This document shows, piece by piece, positions 43,515 to 51,549 of a stretch of 57,562 bases of DNA. Location of the stretch: NCBI GenBank assembly GCA_946535435.1, contig CAMNDM010000021.1:1-57562 (forward strand). Direction: 5' to 3'. The notes under the pieces are model-generated. The model was not told the DNA's origin. It searched no databases and saw only the letters and a list, made by a program, of their open reading frames with translations. Position 1 is the stretch's first letter, and every line of letters begins with the position of its first letter. Source of the DNA: Physcocola sp002396385. GTDB lineage: Bacteria; Bacteroidota; Bacteroidia; Bacteroidales; Paludibacteraceae. The translations under genes were made by a program, and so were the position numbers.

Positions 43515-43816
43515 TCTCTGGTTCTGAAATACGACCTGACTTCCAAGAGTGTTTGCAGAGTAGCCCTGACCTTCTCGTCAGTTTTCAGAATGCACTGCTG
43601 CCGTTTAGGGACAGGACAAAAGTGATTGGTGTTGAAATCTGCCACCGGGAGTTGGTTCCCGAAAGCTCTTTGAAATAGTACTCCATCGTCGACGTTCGGT
43701 GCAGGAACGGCCGGGGTCGCCAGCTTTTTGTGGAGGTACTGATGTTCTGGACCGATGAGTTCAAGCAGCGTGTGCTGTTCAATGCGTCGAAAGCCTACGT
43801 CAAGCAAGGAACTTAA
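43515..43816 (+). pseudogene. Decayed copy of the Rpn-family nuclease gene
   Basis: Plus-strand translation matches the first ~120 residues of the intact gene at 37335-38231. KYDLTSKSV corresponds to KYDLTFKAV; after a frameshift, SPDLLVSFQNALLPF corresponds to HPDLIISFLNALLPF and RELVPESSLK to PELVPDSPLK. A TAG replaces the next codon (K), then YSIVDVRCRNGRGRQLFVEV and WTDEFKQRVLFNASKAYVKQ follow before a TAA. It therefore carries at least one frameshift, one nonsense codon and a lost C-terminus. It lies in the opposite orientation to the intact copy, with the AAA-ATPase gene between them. The rest of the gap up to 43948 contains nothing else I can support. Confidence 0.8.
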
Positions 43817-43948
43817 GATTTTAATAGGCTGTAATCTCTTTAAACATCTGACTTCGGGGCACTGCAACCTGCAAGATGACCAGTACACTTGAAATGTTTG
43901 TAGTCAATGTATGGAATGTGAATGTTATAGGGGAAGCCTTGCAAATAT

Positions 43949-44590
43949 TTAAAGCCCCTTTATCAGTTCTTCCCACTCAACCACCCCTGGCTCCGTTTCG
44001 TTCTTTTTTGTCTTTACCAAAATGCAGTCCATTCCGGCAGCTTTTGCTCCGGCCAAGTCGGTATCTGGGCGGTCGCCTACGACAAGGACTTTTTCGGGAG
44101 ACGCACCCAGTTTTTTGGCAATTTCAATAAACGGTCTTGCGGCTGGTTTCAGAGCGCCGAAACTCTCACTACACCATAGCCGGTCGTTGGGTAGTTGCAG
44201 GCCAACTGCTTCGCAGCGTTCTCTAACCATAGGGTAGTCGGAGTACACGCCGACCCTCACATTGTTTTCCTCCAGCCAGTTTATCAGTTCTTGGGCTTTG
44301 GGGCGTGCGTTAAATCCTTTTTTCAGTAGTTTCACCATAAGGGGTAGATAACGGTTGAAGTACCAGTCTCTGTTCTTTTCTCCTACTAGTTCGAAATATG
44401 CCTGGTAGTACGCTTGCGAGTTGTTGAAATCTTTCCCCTTTAATTCTCTTCTTGCCAAACGGTCCTTCCTCGCCTTTAAGAGGTTGAAAATATCGGAAAA
44501 CACTATGCGCCTGCCAAGGTGGTTTGGAGCGTAAAGCGTGTTGTCGAAGTCAAAAATGACGGCTTCGTATTTGTTGATGTCTATGTACAT
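43949..44590 (-). CDS. HAD-family hydrolase (subfamily IA)
   Basis: 213 residues from the ATG at 44590. The in-frame ATG at 44623 lies inside the upstream terminator stem and is rejected. HAD motifs are complete: I, VIFDFDNTLYAP (D-x-D-x-T); II, VGVYSDYP; III, ESFGALKPAARPF (Lys); IV, VLVVGDRPDTDLAGAK. A helical cap lies between motifs I and II, as in subfamily IA phosphatases (phosphoglycolate/pyrimidine-nucleotidase type). Substrate unknown. It follows the GH3-family gene in the same direction but beyond that gene's terminator, so it may rely on read-through or on a promoter I did not find. Confidence 0.88.
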   Translation of the reverse strand: MYIDINKYEAVIFDFDNTLYAPNHLGRRIVFSDIFNLLKARKDRLARRELKGKDFNNSQAYYQAYFELVGEKNRDWYFNRYLPLMVKLLKKGFNARPKAQELINWLEENNVRVGVYSDYPMVRERCEAVGLQLPNDRLWCSESFGALKPAARPFIEIAKKLGASPEKVLVVGDRPDTDLAGAKAAGMDCILVKTKKNETEPGVVEWEELIKGL

Positions 44591-44613
44591 GGGTTCGTTA
44601 TCGTATAACAACG

Positions 44614-44643
44614 AAAGCCACATCTGTCAACAGATGCGGCTTT
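44614..44643 (-). terminator. Terminator after the GH3-family gene
   Basis: AAAGCCACATCTGT and ACAGATGCGGCTTT pair over 14 positions (one A-C mismatch) around a two-base gap. It lies 20 bases after the stop of the GH3-family gene. Confidence 0.75.
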
Positions 44644-44663
44644 TCATATTTTTTCTAGGTTGC

Positions 44664-46373
44664 TTACTCGGCAATTACCAACTTTTTAAATTTCTCGTGA
44701 CGCTTAGGGTCGTTCAAAAGCAGCATCAGTTTGAATTGTCCGTCGCGGGCTCCTTCTGAAATGCACTGCTGTTTGAATGTCTCGAATGCGTTGTCAATCA
44801 GGCGGAAGGTCTGAGGGTCCTTTACGCGGAAAGAGTCTCTCTTGGCCTCGTACTCGCAGTTGATTTTCTTCAAGTGGCTGTCGACAACTTTTGTGAACTC
44901 TTCGGCCTTTTGTTGGTCAATGCTTCTGTCAACGAACTCGTAGTAGAAGTCGTAGCCCGAACGCTCTGCATCGGCAAAACCGATGAAGAACTTGGTCTTG
45001 ATGCCGGTCTCGTCTTCGGCTTCGTGTACGGCCTGTATAAACTGGCGTTCGTGCAGTTTCTCACCTGTCAGGGTGATGATTCCGTTCACTTTCTGGATGA
45101 ACTGGATGGTCGGTATGGTTCCGTTGAAACCGGTCACTTCCACCAAGTCGTTCATGTTGTAGCGGTACAGACCAGACCATGTGGTTACGTACATGCAGTA
45201 GCGTTTGCCCTTTTCCAACTGGTCGATGGTGAGGTACTCTGGGTGCTCGTTGTCGAGGTCTTCTTCTTTTGTGAACTCGAAGTAGTGCATGTGGGCGAAC
45301 AGGGTGGTGTCGTCTTTTACGTTCATAACCAGACCCGCACGGCACTCGCTGGCAAAATAACCGAACTCTGGTTGTACGCAGCCTTCTGGGAATGAGTCTT
45401 TCAACTTGTCGAGATAAACTTTGGTGTTTCCGCAGTGCCAGCAGGTTACGCAGGCCATGTCTGGCCAGTAGTGTTTTGGCAGTAAAACGTCGTGCTCTGA
45501 CTTTATTTTGCGTAATTCTGCCGCACGTTTCGGATTCGGATGAAGCCTGCTCTTGAGTGCCTCGCGGACGCTGGCCGGAATGTCGAGGTCTTCTTTCAAG
45601 GTGCCGTTCTCGATGTCTTTCACGTATTCGTCGAAATACTCGTTCACATTGTTCTGCATCTCGACAATTGTCGATGGGTTCGCTGTAATCAGTAGTGTTG
45701 AGTTGTGCTCTATTCCGAGGCGCATGATGGTATAGTAGCGCGCGCGGTAGTCTGAAATTTCAAATACGGCAGGTGGCGCAGTGTAGGCTACCTGTACAAA
45801 CGGAGGGCAGTTAGTGAACGACACGCCTGAAACTGAACCGTAAACGGTGCCGTCGGGTGCCGCTCCTTCAATAGCCTTTCCTACGATTGAAACTACACCA
45901 CCGGCGAAGGTATCCGGATTCGCATCGATGAAGTTGTAAAGCCACAAACGGTTCATGTTGCCGTATATGTCTTTGAAGTACTTGTGGGTGATTGGAATCC
46001 ATTTCGGCTCGCTTGTAGTGCCGGAAGTGGTGGCGTACATTTTAGGTTTGCCTGGAAATAAGATGTCCGACTCGCCATGCATGTGGCGGTTGATGTACGG
46101 GCGGAGGTCTTCGTAGTCGTTGACCCGGACGTTCTCTTTATAGAGTTTGAAGAGCTCGTCGGCATTTTTTGCTTCTAGCACTTTGCTGAAATTGTGCTCT
46201 TTACCATAAACGGTATCTTTCGCACTCTCAAGGATGTCGCGGAGGGTCTTTTCCTGTGTCTTCTTCACGTCTTTCGAAGCCTTTTTCAGCTTCCAACGCT
46301 GTATTTTGCCGACACAACCCATTAGAAAGTTAATTTTTTTCCACTTCCACCAGCCTATTGTCTCGCCTTTCAT
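44664..46373 (-). CDS. GH3 auxin-responsive-promoter family protein (acyl-adenylating)
   Basis: 569 residues, the normal length. GH3/firefly-type motifs are present: ATTSGTTSEPKWIPIT (ATP loop) near residue 110, QPEFGYFASECRAGLVM, a YVTTWSGLYRYNMNDLVEVTG block, and KVNGIITLTGEKLHERQF near 410. Plant GH3 enzymes join amino acids to auxin or jasmonate through an acyl-adenylate. The bacterial members, frequent in Bacteroidota, have no settled substrate. The ATG at 46373 fits the promoter element 42 bases upstream; ATG 46322 is a possible later start. It is divergent from rimP, with both promoters in the 227-base gap. Confidence 0.88.
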   Translation of the reverse strand: MKGETIGWWKWKKINFLMGCVGKIQRWKLKKASKDVKKTQEKTLRDILESAKDTVYGKEHNFSKVLEAKNADELFKLYKENVRVNDYEDLRPYINRHMHGESDILFPGKPKMYATTSGTTSEPKWIPITHKYFKDIYGNMNRLWLYNFIDANPDTFAGGVVSIVGKAIEGAAPDGTVYGSVSGVSFTNCPPFVQVAYTAPPAVFEISDYRARYYTIMRLGIEHNSTLLITANPSTIVEMQNNVNEYFDEYVKDIENGTLKEDLDIPASVREALKSRLHPNPKRAAELRKIKSEHDVLLPKHYWPDMACVTCWHCGNTKVYLDKLKDSFPEGCVQPEFGYFASECRAGLVMNVKDDTTLFAHMHYFEFTKEEDLDNEHPEYLTIDQLEKGKRYCMYVTTWSGLYRYNMNDLVEVTGFNGTIPTIQFIQKVNGIITLTGEKLHERQFIQAVHEAEDETGIKTKFFIGFADAERSGYDFYYEFVDRSIDQQKAEEFTKVVDSHLKKINCEYEAKRDSFRVKDPQTFRLIDNAFETFKQQCISEGARDGQFKLMLLLNDPKRHEKFKKLVIAE

Positions 46374-46414
46374 TTTTTTGTATTATGTGAATTGTTATAA
46401 GTGTCTTTGTTTTG

Positions 46415-46422
46415 CAAATATA
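46415..46422 (-). promoter_or_regulatory. -7 element TATATTTG for the GH3-family gene
   Basis: On the minus strand TATATTTG matches TAnnTTTG. A weak TTTCTG (46446-46441) stands about 19 bases upstream as a possible -33. Confidence 0.55.
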
Positions 46423-46502
46423 GTATTATATTCTGAATAACAGAAAAAAAGCGCTTTTTGCCCCGTCGTTTTGCCTTTTTTTGACCCTCTGTAAGATAAT
46501 TT

Positions 46503-46534
46503 TTTGGTTTTCTCGTATATTATTGCTAATTTTG
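46503..46534 (+). promoter_or_regulatory. Promoter for rimP-nusA-infB (TTTG-20-TAATTTTG)
   Basis: TTTG at 46503-46506 and TAATTTTG at 46527-46534 are separated by 20 bases. It lies inside a longer upstream open frame and therefore supports the rimP start at 46601. Confidence 0.75.
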
Positions 46535-46549
46535 CATTCGAATTTGTTT

Positions 46550-46579
46550 AGTGGTGGGCGGTTCGTTCACCACTTTTTG
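46550..46579 (+). promoter_or_regulatory. rimP leader hairpin (possible attenuator)
   Basis: AGTGGTG (46550-46556) and CACCACT (46568-46574) form a seven-pair stem around GGCGGTTCGTT, followed directly by TTTTG. It begins about 10 bases after the predicted transcription start and ends about 20 bases before rimP. The form is that of an early terminator in the 5' leader. Leaders with short GC-rich hairpins precede rimP in other bacteria; a regulatory role here is inferred from position and shape. Confidence 0.55.
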
Positions 46580-46600
46580 TTACCAAAAACGTCTTTTCGA

Positions 46601-47071
46601 ATGATTGATAGTGCAGTTGTCAGACAGATTGTTGAAGAATACATCGCAAATAAAGACGGGTTCTTTATTGTGAATGTGAGTGTAAGCCGCGATAATGCTA
46701 TTGTGGTGGAGTTTGATAATCAAGAGTCAATGTCTATCGATGAGTGCGAGTCGCTGACCCGGTATATCGAGTCGAAACTCGACCGCAATGAGGAAGATTA
46801 TGAATTAGAGGTGGGATCGCCAGGCCTGACTTCGCCGTTCAAGGTGAAACAACAATACTTCAAATACGAGGGCTCGGAGGTTGAAGTGTTGGGCTCCGAT
46901 GGGAAAAAATACCGTGGCGTGCTGTGCGATGTTTCCGATGAGGGCTTTGCTGTCGAGGAAACGAAGATGGAAAAACCGGAAGGCGCTAAACGCAAGGTGG
47001 AGGTCAAGGTGAAAACTCCGTTTACTTACGATAATATAAAATATACTAAATACACTATTAAGTTCAAATAG
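46601..47071 (+). CDS. rimP: Ribosome maturation factor RimP
   Basis: 156 residues from the ATG at 46601 (MIDSAVVRQIVEEYIANKDG). The N-terminal domain has IVVEFDNQESMSIDECESLT and LEVGSPGLTSPFK, the RimP hallmark 'EVSSPGLxRPL' adapted to this phylum. A C-terminal SH3-like domain follows (VEVLGSDGKKYRGVLCDV). RimP assists late 30S subunit assembly. It starts the universally conserved rimP-nusA-infB order, with nusA beginning three bases after its stop. Confidence 0.93.
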   Translation: MIDSAVVRQIVEEYIANKDGFFIVNVSVSRDNAIVVEFDNQESMSIDECESLTRYIESKLDRNEEDYELEVGSPGLTSPFKVKQQYFKYEGSEVEVLGSDGKKYRGVLCDVSDEGFAVEETKMEKPEGAKRKVEVKVKTPFTYDNIKYTKYTIKFK

Positions 47072-47073
47072 TT

Positions 47074-48366
47074 ATGGCTGCTAAGCAAGAAGTGGTAGAT
47101 TTGGCTGAAATTTTCTCCAAATATACTGAAGAGAAAAAAATCGACAGAAGTACTTTGGTGAGCGTGTTGGAAGACTCGTTCCGCAGTGTCATCTCCAAAC
47201 AGGTTGGCTCCGACGAGAACTACGATGTCATTATCAATCCTGCTAAGGGTGACTTGGAAATTTACCGTAATAGAGAGGTGGTTGCTGATGACGATTTCGA
47301 AGATGAGAACACCGAGATTTCTCTCTCTGATGTGAGGAAAATTGAAGGTAACGAAGATATGAACGTTGGCGATACCTATTCTGAAATCGTTAACTTCTCT
47401 GACTTCGGACGTCGTGCGGTGCTTAACTTACGCCAGACTCTGGGCTCGAAAATTCTTGACCTCCAAAAGGACAACCTCTACAACAAATACAAGGAGAAGG
47501 TTGGCACGATTGTTACAGGCGAGGTTTACCAGGTTTGGAAGAAGGAACTGCTTGTTGTCGATGAAGACAACAATGAAATGTCTTTGCCTAAGACCGAGCA
47601 GATACCGTCTGACTTTTTCCGCAAGGGTGATACCGTTATGGCTGTTGTGGCGAAGGTAGACAACCGCAACAACGACCCTAAGATCATCTTGTCGCGTACC
47701 TCTCCACTTTTCTTGCAAAGACTTTTTGAACGCGATGTTCCTGAAATTGCCGACGGACTGATTACCATTAAGAAAATTGCGCGTATCCCTGGCGAACGTG
47801 CCAAGGTGGCTGTCGAGTCGTACGACGAGCGTATCGATGCTGTTGGCGCCTGTGTGGGTATGAAGGGATCCCGTATTCATGGCATTGTCCGTGAATTGAG
47901 AAACGAGAACATCGACGTTATCCAGTATTCCGATAACCTCAAACTCTTCATTTCACGCGCGCTCAGTCCTGCACGCATTTCTGATATTACGGTTTATGAG
48001 GAGCACCAGCGTGCCGATGTGTTCTTGAATTCTGAGGAAATATCACTGGCTATTGGTAAGGGGGGCAACAACATCAAGTTGGCCAATATGCTTACCGATT
48101 ATAAGATTGAGGTGTTCCGTGACGATAATGACGGACACGATTCCGATGACTGCTATCTTGACGAGTTCCTCGACGAAATCGATGGCTGGGTTATCGAAAC
48201 TCTGAAGGGGGCTGGTTACAGCACTGCTAAGGAGGTACTCGCTACTCCGCGCCAGGAACTGATCGACAAGACCGACCTCGAAGAGGAGACTATCGACGAC
48301 TTGTTGAACATTATCAACGAGGAGTTCGGGCTTGATGCCGGGCAGGAGAATGGCGGTAACGAATAA
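47074..48366 (+). CDS. nusA: Transcription termination/antitermination factor NusA
   Basis: 430 residues, without the extra C-terminal acidic repeats of E. coli NusA. The N-terminal RNA-polymerase-binding domain starts with EIFSKYTEEKKIDRSTLVSV. An S1 domain is at about 135-205 (KVGTIVTGEVYQVWKKELLV). KH1 and KH2 follow, with ACVGMKGSRIHGIVRELRNE and ISLAIGKGGNNIKLANML carrying the GxxG loops. The end, with STAKEVLATPRQELIDKTDL, is helix-hairpin-helix-like. NusA binds the elongating polymerase and nascent RNA to control pausing and termination. It lies between rimP and infB. Confidence 0.96.
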   Translation: MAAKQEVVDLAEIFSKYTEEKKIDRSTLVSVLEDSFRSVISKQVGSDENYDVIINPAKGDLEIYRNREVVADDDFEDENTEISLSDVRKIEGNEDMNVGDTYSEIVNFSDFGRRAVLNLRQTLGSKILDLQKDNLYNKYKEKVGTIVTGEVYQVWKKELLVVDEDNNEMSLPKTEQIPSDFFRKGDTVMAVVAKVDNRNNDPKIILSRTSPLFLQRLFERDVPEIADGLITIKKIARIPGERAKVAVESYDERIDAVGACVGMKGSRIHGIVRELRNENIDVIQYSDNLKLFISRALSPARISDITVYEEHQRADVFLNSEEISLAIGKGGNNIKLANMLTDYKIEVFRDDNDGHDSDDCYLDEFLDEIDGWVIETLKGAGYSTAKEVLATPRQELIDKTDLEEETIDDLLNIINEEFGLDAGQENGGNE

Positions 48367-48558
48367 GTTTACGCGGGTCAGCCGCTGCCTGGTCCGGTAC
48401 GCTGATACCTTGAGTTGTGAAACTTTCATCTTCCCACGCCTGTTGTTCAGTGCACTAATGGGCGGTGGCAAACGGATTGGTAGATTTACCACACATGTGG
48501 GCAGAGAGTGGGCTGCCTTACAGGTTTAATTTTTAAAGAGTTTATTGTCAGAAAGTAT

Positions 48559-51336
48559 ATGCCAAAAAAATTATTACAGATTGCCAAAGAATTGGGTGTC
48601 GGACTTAGTACGGCTGCGGAATTCCTGCAGACGAAGGGACATAATGTGCCTGCAAATCCGAACCATAATATCACTGACGAAGAACAGACATTGCTAATAA
48701 AGGAATTCAAACCCGATATGGAAATGAAATCTTCGGCGGAAGAAATCTCTCGCCAACGTCACGAAAAGGGCAAACATGCCTCTGTGGCTATTGAGGGTTA
48801 TGAAGATAAAAAGAAGGCTCCGGAAATCAAGACCGAGATCCCGCAAAACCAAATTCCGAAGATTACTACTGTCGGAAAACTCGACCTCGATAAACTCAAC
48901 AAGCCTGCCGCTACGGCACAGAAGAGCGTGGCCACTAACGCTGCTCCTGTTCAAAAGACTGAAGTTAAAGGCCCTGATTCGGAAAAAACTGTTTCTCAAC
49001 CTCTGAATGCTGCCGAAAACACTGCCAGTGCTTCTGACAAGCTGGCTCCTGTCAACGATGGCAAGGAACAGATTCTTACCGATGCGCATGCCGACCTGAA
49101 ACCTAACATCAAGGTGCTGGGTAAGGTCGACCTCGATTCTTTGAACCAACAGACGCGTCCGAAGAAGAAGTCTAAGGAGGAAAAGAAGCGCGAACGTGAT
49201 GCACGCTTTAACCATTCTGCCGAAAACGGACAGCGTAATGGGGGGGGGAACCAGCAAAATGCCGGCAATAACAATGGCGATGAGCGACGTCAGCGCCAGC
49301 GTATCAGCCAGAAGGAAAAAATCGATGTCGAGAACTACAAACCGACTAACGAGAAAACCAGTAACGGACCACGTCCGGGCAAACATAAGAACAAGCACGG
49401 TAAGCCGCTGTCTGACGAAGACTTGATGCGTAGTGCGAACGAAAATGTACGTAAAACCAAGGCTGAACTCTTCACTAAGCAGATGCCTAACAAGAATTCT
49501 GCTAAATACCGTCACGATAAGCGTGAACAGGCTGCCGAACAGCGCCGTAAACAGGAAGAGGAGGAAATTAAGGAAAGGGGCATCCTGCGTGTAACGGAAT
49601 TCGTTACTGTAAGCGATGTTGCCAGCATGATGGATGTGCCTGTTGTGGAGGTTATTTCCAAATGTATGCAGCTTGGTCAGATGGTGTCTATCAACCAGCG
49701 TCTCGATGCTGAAACCATTAACTTGGTTGCCAGCGAGTTCGGTTTCACTACCGAATATGTTTCGGCTGAGGTGGCCGAGGCTATTCAGGAAGAGGAAGAC
49801 AAACCGGAAGATTTGATCAGCCGTCCGCCAGTTGTTACCGTCATGGGACACGTTGACCATGGTAAAACTTCGTTGCTCGACTATATTCGTAATACCAATG
49901 TCATTGCCGGTGAAGCGGGTGGTATAACCCAACATATTGGTGCTTATCACGTTACTCTCGCAAGCGGCCAGCAGATTACGTTCTTGGATACACCTGGTCA
50001 CGAGGCGTTTACCGCTATGCGTGCCCGTGGTGCGCAGGTGGCCGACGTGGCTATCATTATTGTGGCTGCCGACGACGATGTGATGCCGCAGACTGTTGAG
50101 GCTATCAACCATGCCTCTAATGCGGGCATCCCTATTGTGTTCGCTATCAATAAAATCGATAAACCTACTGCAAACCCCGATAAGATTAAGGAGTCGTTGG
50201 CTGCTATGAACTACCTGGTGGAAGACTGGGGTGGTAAATACCAGTGCCAGGCCATTGCAGCTAAAAAGGGTACTGGCGTTGACGAACTGATGGAGAAGGT
50301 GCTCCTCGAGGCTGAAATGCTCGATTTGAAGGCCAACCCTAACCGTAAGGCTTCGGGTATCATCATCGAGTCGCAGTTGGAAAAGGGTCGTGGCTATACT
50401 TCAACCGTCTTGGTGAACAATGGTACGCTCCGTGTGGGCGATATCATGGTGGCCGGTACCAACTATGGTAAGGTGAAGGCTATGTATAACGAGCGTAACC
50501 AGAAAGTGCAGGAAGTCCGTCCTGGCCAGCCTGCCCTGATTCTCGGCTTGAATGGCGCTCCTCAGGCGGGTGACAAGTTCAACATTATGGATACCGACCA
50601 GGAAGCGCGTGAAATCGCTTCTAAACGCGAACAGTTGCAGCGCGAGCAGGCTACCCGTACAAGCAGTATGCTTACGCTCGACGAGGTGGGACGCCGTATC
50701 GCTTTGGGTGAGTTCCATGAACTGAAGATTATTATCAAGGCCGACGTTGACGGTACTGTTGAGGCTCTGACCGATTCGTTGCAGAAACTGTCTACTCCTG
50801 AAATCGAAGTTCAGATTATACATAAGGCCGTGGGTCAGATCTCTGAGTCTGATGTGATGCTGGCTGCCGCTTCCGATGCTATTATCGTGGGCTTCCAGGT
50901 ACGTCCTTCTCAGGCTGCCCGCAAGATGGCTGAAAAGGAAAAGGTCGATATTCGTCTTTACTCTATTGTGTACGATGCTATCGAACAGATTCGCGACGCT
51001 ATGGAAGGTATGTTGAAGCCTGAAGTTAAGGAAGAGGTTACTGGTAACTGTGAGGTCCAGAATGTCTTCAAGATTTCGAAGGTGGGTACCATTGCCGGAT
51101 GTATGGTTACCGAAGGTAAAATCAGACGTACTAGTAAAGTCCGCATCATCCGCGAGGGTATCGTTATCCATACTGGTGTCCTCGAGTCGCTCAAACGTTT
51201 CAAGGACGATGCCAAGGAAGTGGTTATGGGCTTGGAATGCGGCTTGAACGTGGCCAATTACAACGATATTCAGGTTGGTGATATTATTGAGGCGTTCGAC
51301 GAGAAGGAAGTTGCGCGTAAACTCGATAAGAAGTAA
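48559..51336 (+). CDS. infB: Translation initiation factor IF-2
   Basis: 925 residues from the ATG at 48559 (MPKKLLQIAKELGVGLSTAA); a farther upstream start would add sequence not seen in the family. The first ~400 residues are a long, charged, low-complexity N-terminal region, including a repeated KVDLDSLN/KLDLDKLN motif. The GTPase domain follows: G1 MGHVDHGKTSLLD near 430, G3 DTPGHEAFTAMRARG, G4 AINKIDKPTANP. Beta-barrel domains and the fMet-tRNA-binding C2 domain complete it. IF-2 places initiator tRNA on the 30S subunit. The 192-base gap after nusA has no other gene. A clear terminator follows. Confidence 0.96.
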   Translation: MPKKLLQIAKELGVGLSTAAEFLQTKGHNVPANPNHNITDEEQTLLIKEFKPDMEMKSSAEEISRQRHEKGKHASVAIEGYEDKKKAPEIKTEIPQNQIPKITTVGKLDLDKLNKPAATAQKSVATNAAPVQKTEVKGPDSEKTVSQPLNAAENTASASDKLAPVNDGKEQILTDAHADLKPNIKVLGKVDLDSLNQQTRPKKKSKEEKKRERDARFNHSAENGQRNGGGNQQNAGNNNGDERRQRQRISQKEKIDVENYKPTNEKTSNGPRPGKHKNKHGKPLSDEDLMRSANENVRKTKAELFTKQMPNKNSAKYRHDKREQAAEQRRKQEEEEIKERGILRVTEFVTVSDVASMMDVPVVEVISKCMQLGQMVSINQRLDAETINLVASEFGFTTEYVSAEVAEAIQEEEDKPEDLISRPPVVTVMGHVDHGKTSLLDYIRNTNVIAGEAGGITQHIGAYHVTLASGQQITFLDTPGHEAFTAMRARGAQVADVAIIIVAADDDVMPQTVEAINHASNAGIPIVFAINKIDKPTANPDKIKESLAAMNYLVEDWGGKYQCQAIAAKKGTGVDELMEKVLLEAEMLDLKANPNRKASGIIIESQLEKGRGYTSTVLVNNGTLRVGDIMVAGTNYGKVKAMYNERNQKVQEVRPGQPALILGLNGAPQAGDKFNIMDTDQEAREIASKREQLQREQATRTSSMLTLDEVGRRIALGEFHELKIIIKADVDGTVEALTDSLQKLSTPEIEVQIIHKAVGQISESDVMLAAASDAIIVGFQVRPSQAARKMAEKEKVDIRLYSIVYDAIEQIRDAMEGMLKPEVKEEVTGNCEVQNVFKISKVGTIAGCMVTEGKIRRTSKVRIIREGIVIHTGVLESLKRFKDDAKEVVMGLECGLNVANYNDIQVGDIIEAFDEKEVARKLDKK

Positions 51337-51359
51337 GTATTTTATTCTTATAACTGCAA

Positions 51360-51394
51360 AAAGAGGGCATTCCTTATTCGGAGTGCCCTCTTTT
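51360..51394 (+). terminator. Terminator of the rimP-nusA-infB operon
   Basis: AAAGAGGGCATTCC and GGAGTGCCCTCTTT pair over 14 positions (one G-U) with a six-base loop and a TTTT run at the end of the stem. Confidence 0.88.
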
Positions 51395-51498
51395 GTCATG
51401 TAGTGTGGCCGTATGCGTCTGGTCTTGCTCCCTGCGGGTGGTGTGTGACTCCTTTTTTGGGTTATTAGCACTTGTCGGGTTAAGCGGTTGCCGGTTGG

Positions 51499-51531
51499 TT
51501 TGTCTTTTTCGGCCGGTTTGTGTTAACTTTG
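51499..51531 (+). promoter_or_regulatory. Promoter for the AsmA-like gene (TTTG-21-TAACTTTG)
   Basis: TTTG at 51499-51502 and TAACTTTG at 51524-51531 are 21 bases apart. The ATG at 51550 is 18 bases downstream, a short leader. Confidence 0.65.
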
Positions 51532-51549
51532 TTGGGAAAAAATTGAGAA

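Noticed and set aside
37335..43816. The whole block as a transposon or integron
   Set aside because: No terminal inverted repeats, target-site duplication, integrase or attachment site could be found by eye.
43478..43888. 136-codon open frame on the minus strand
   Set aside because: Its apparent similarity to an antisense frame at 37815-38219 is a reflection of the real, plus-strand Rpn pseudogene.
44591..44623. Longer start for the HAD hydrolase at 44623
   Set aside because: That ATG lies in the stem of the GH3-gene terminator; the ATG at 44590 directly precedes the conserved motif.
46481..46600. Longer start for RimP at 46481
   Set aside because: The promoter at 46503-46534 and the leader hairpin lie inside this extension.
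48694..50112. 472-codon open frame on the minus strand
   Set aside because: It lies fully antisense to infB; the low-complexity IF-2 N-terminus keeps the opposite frame open.
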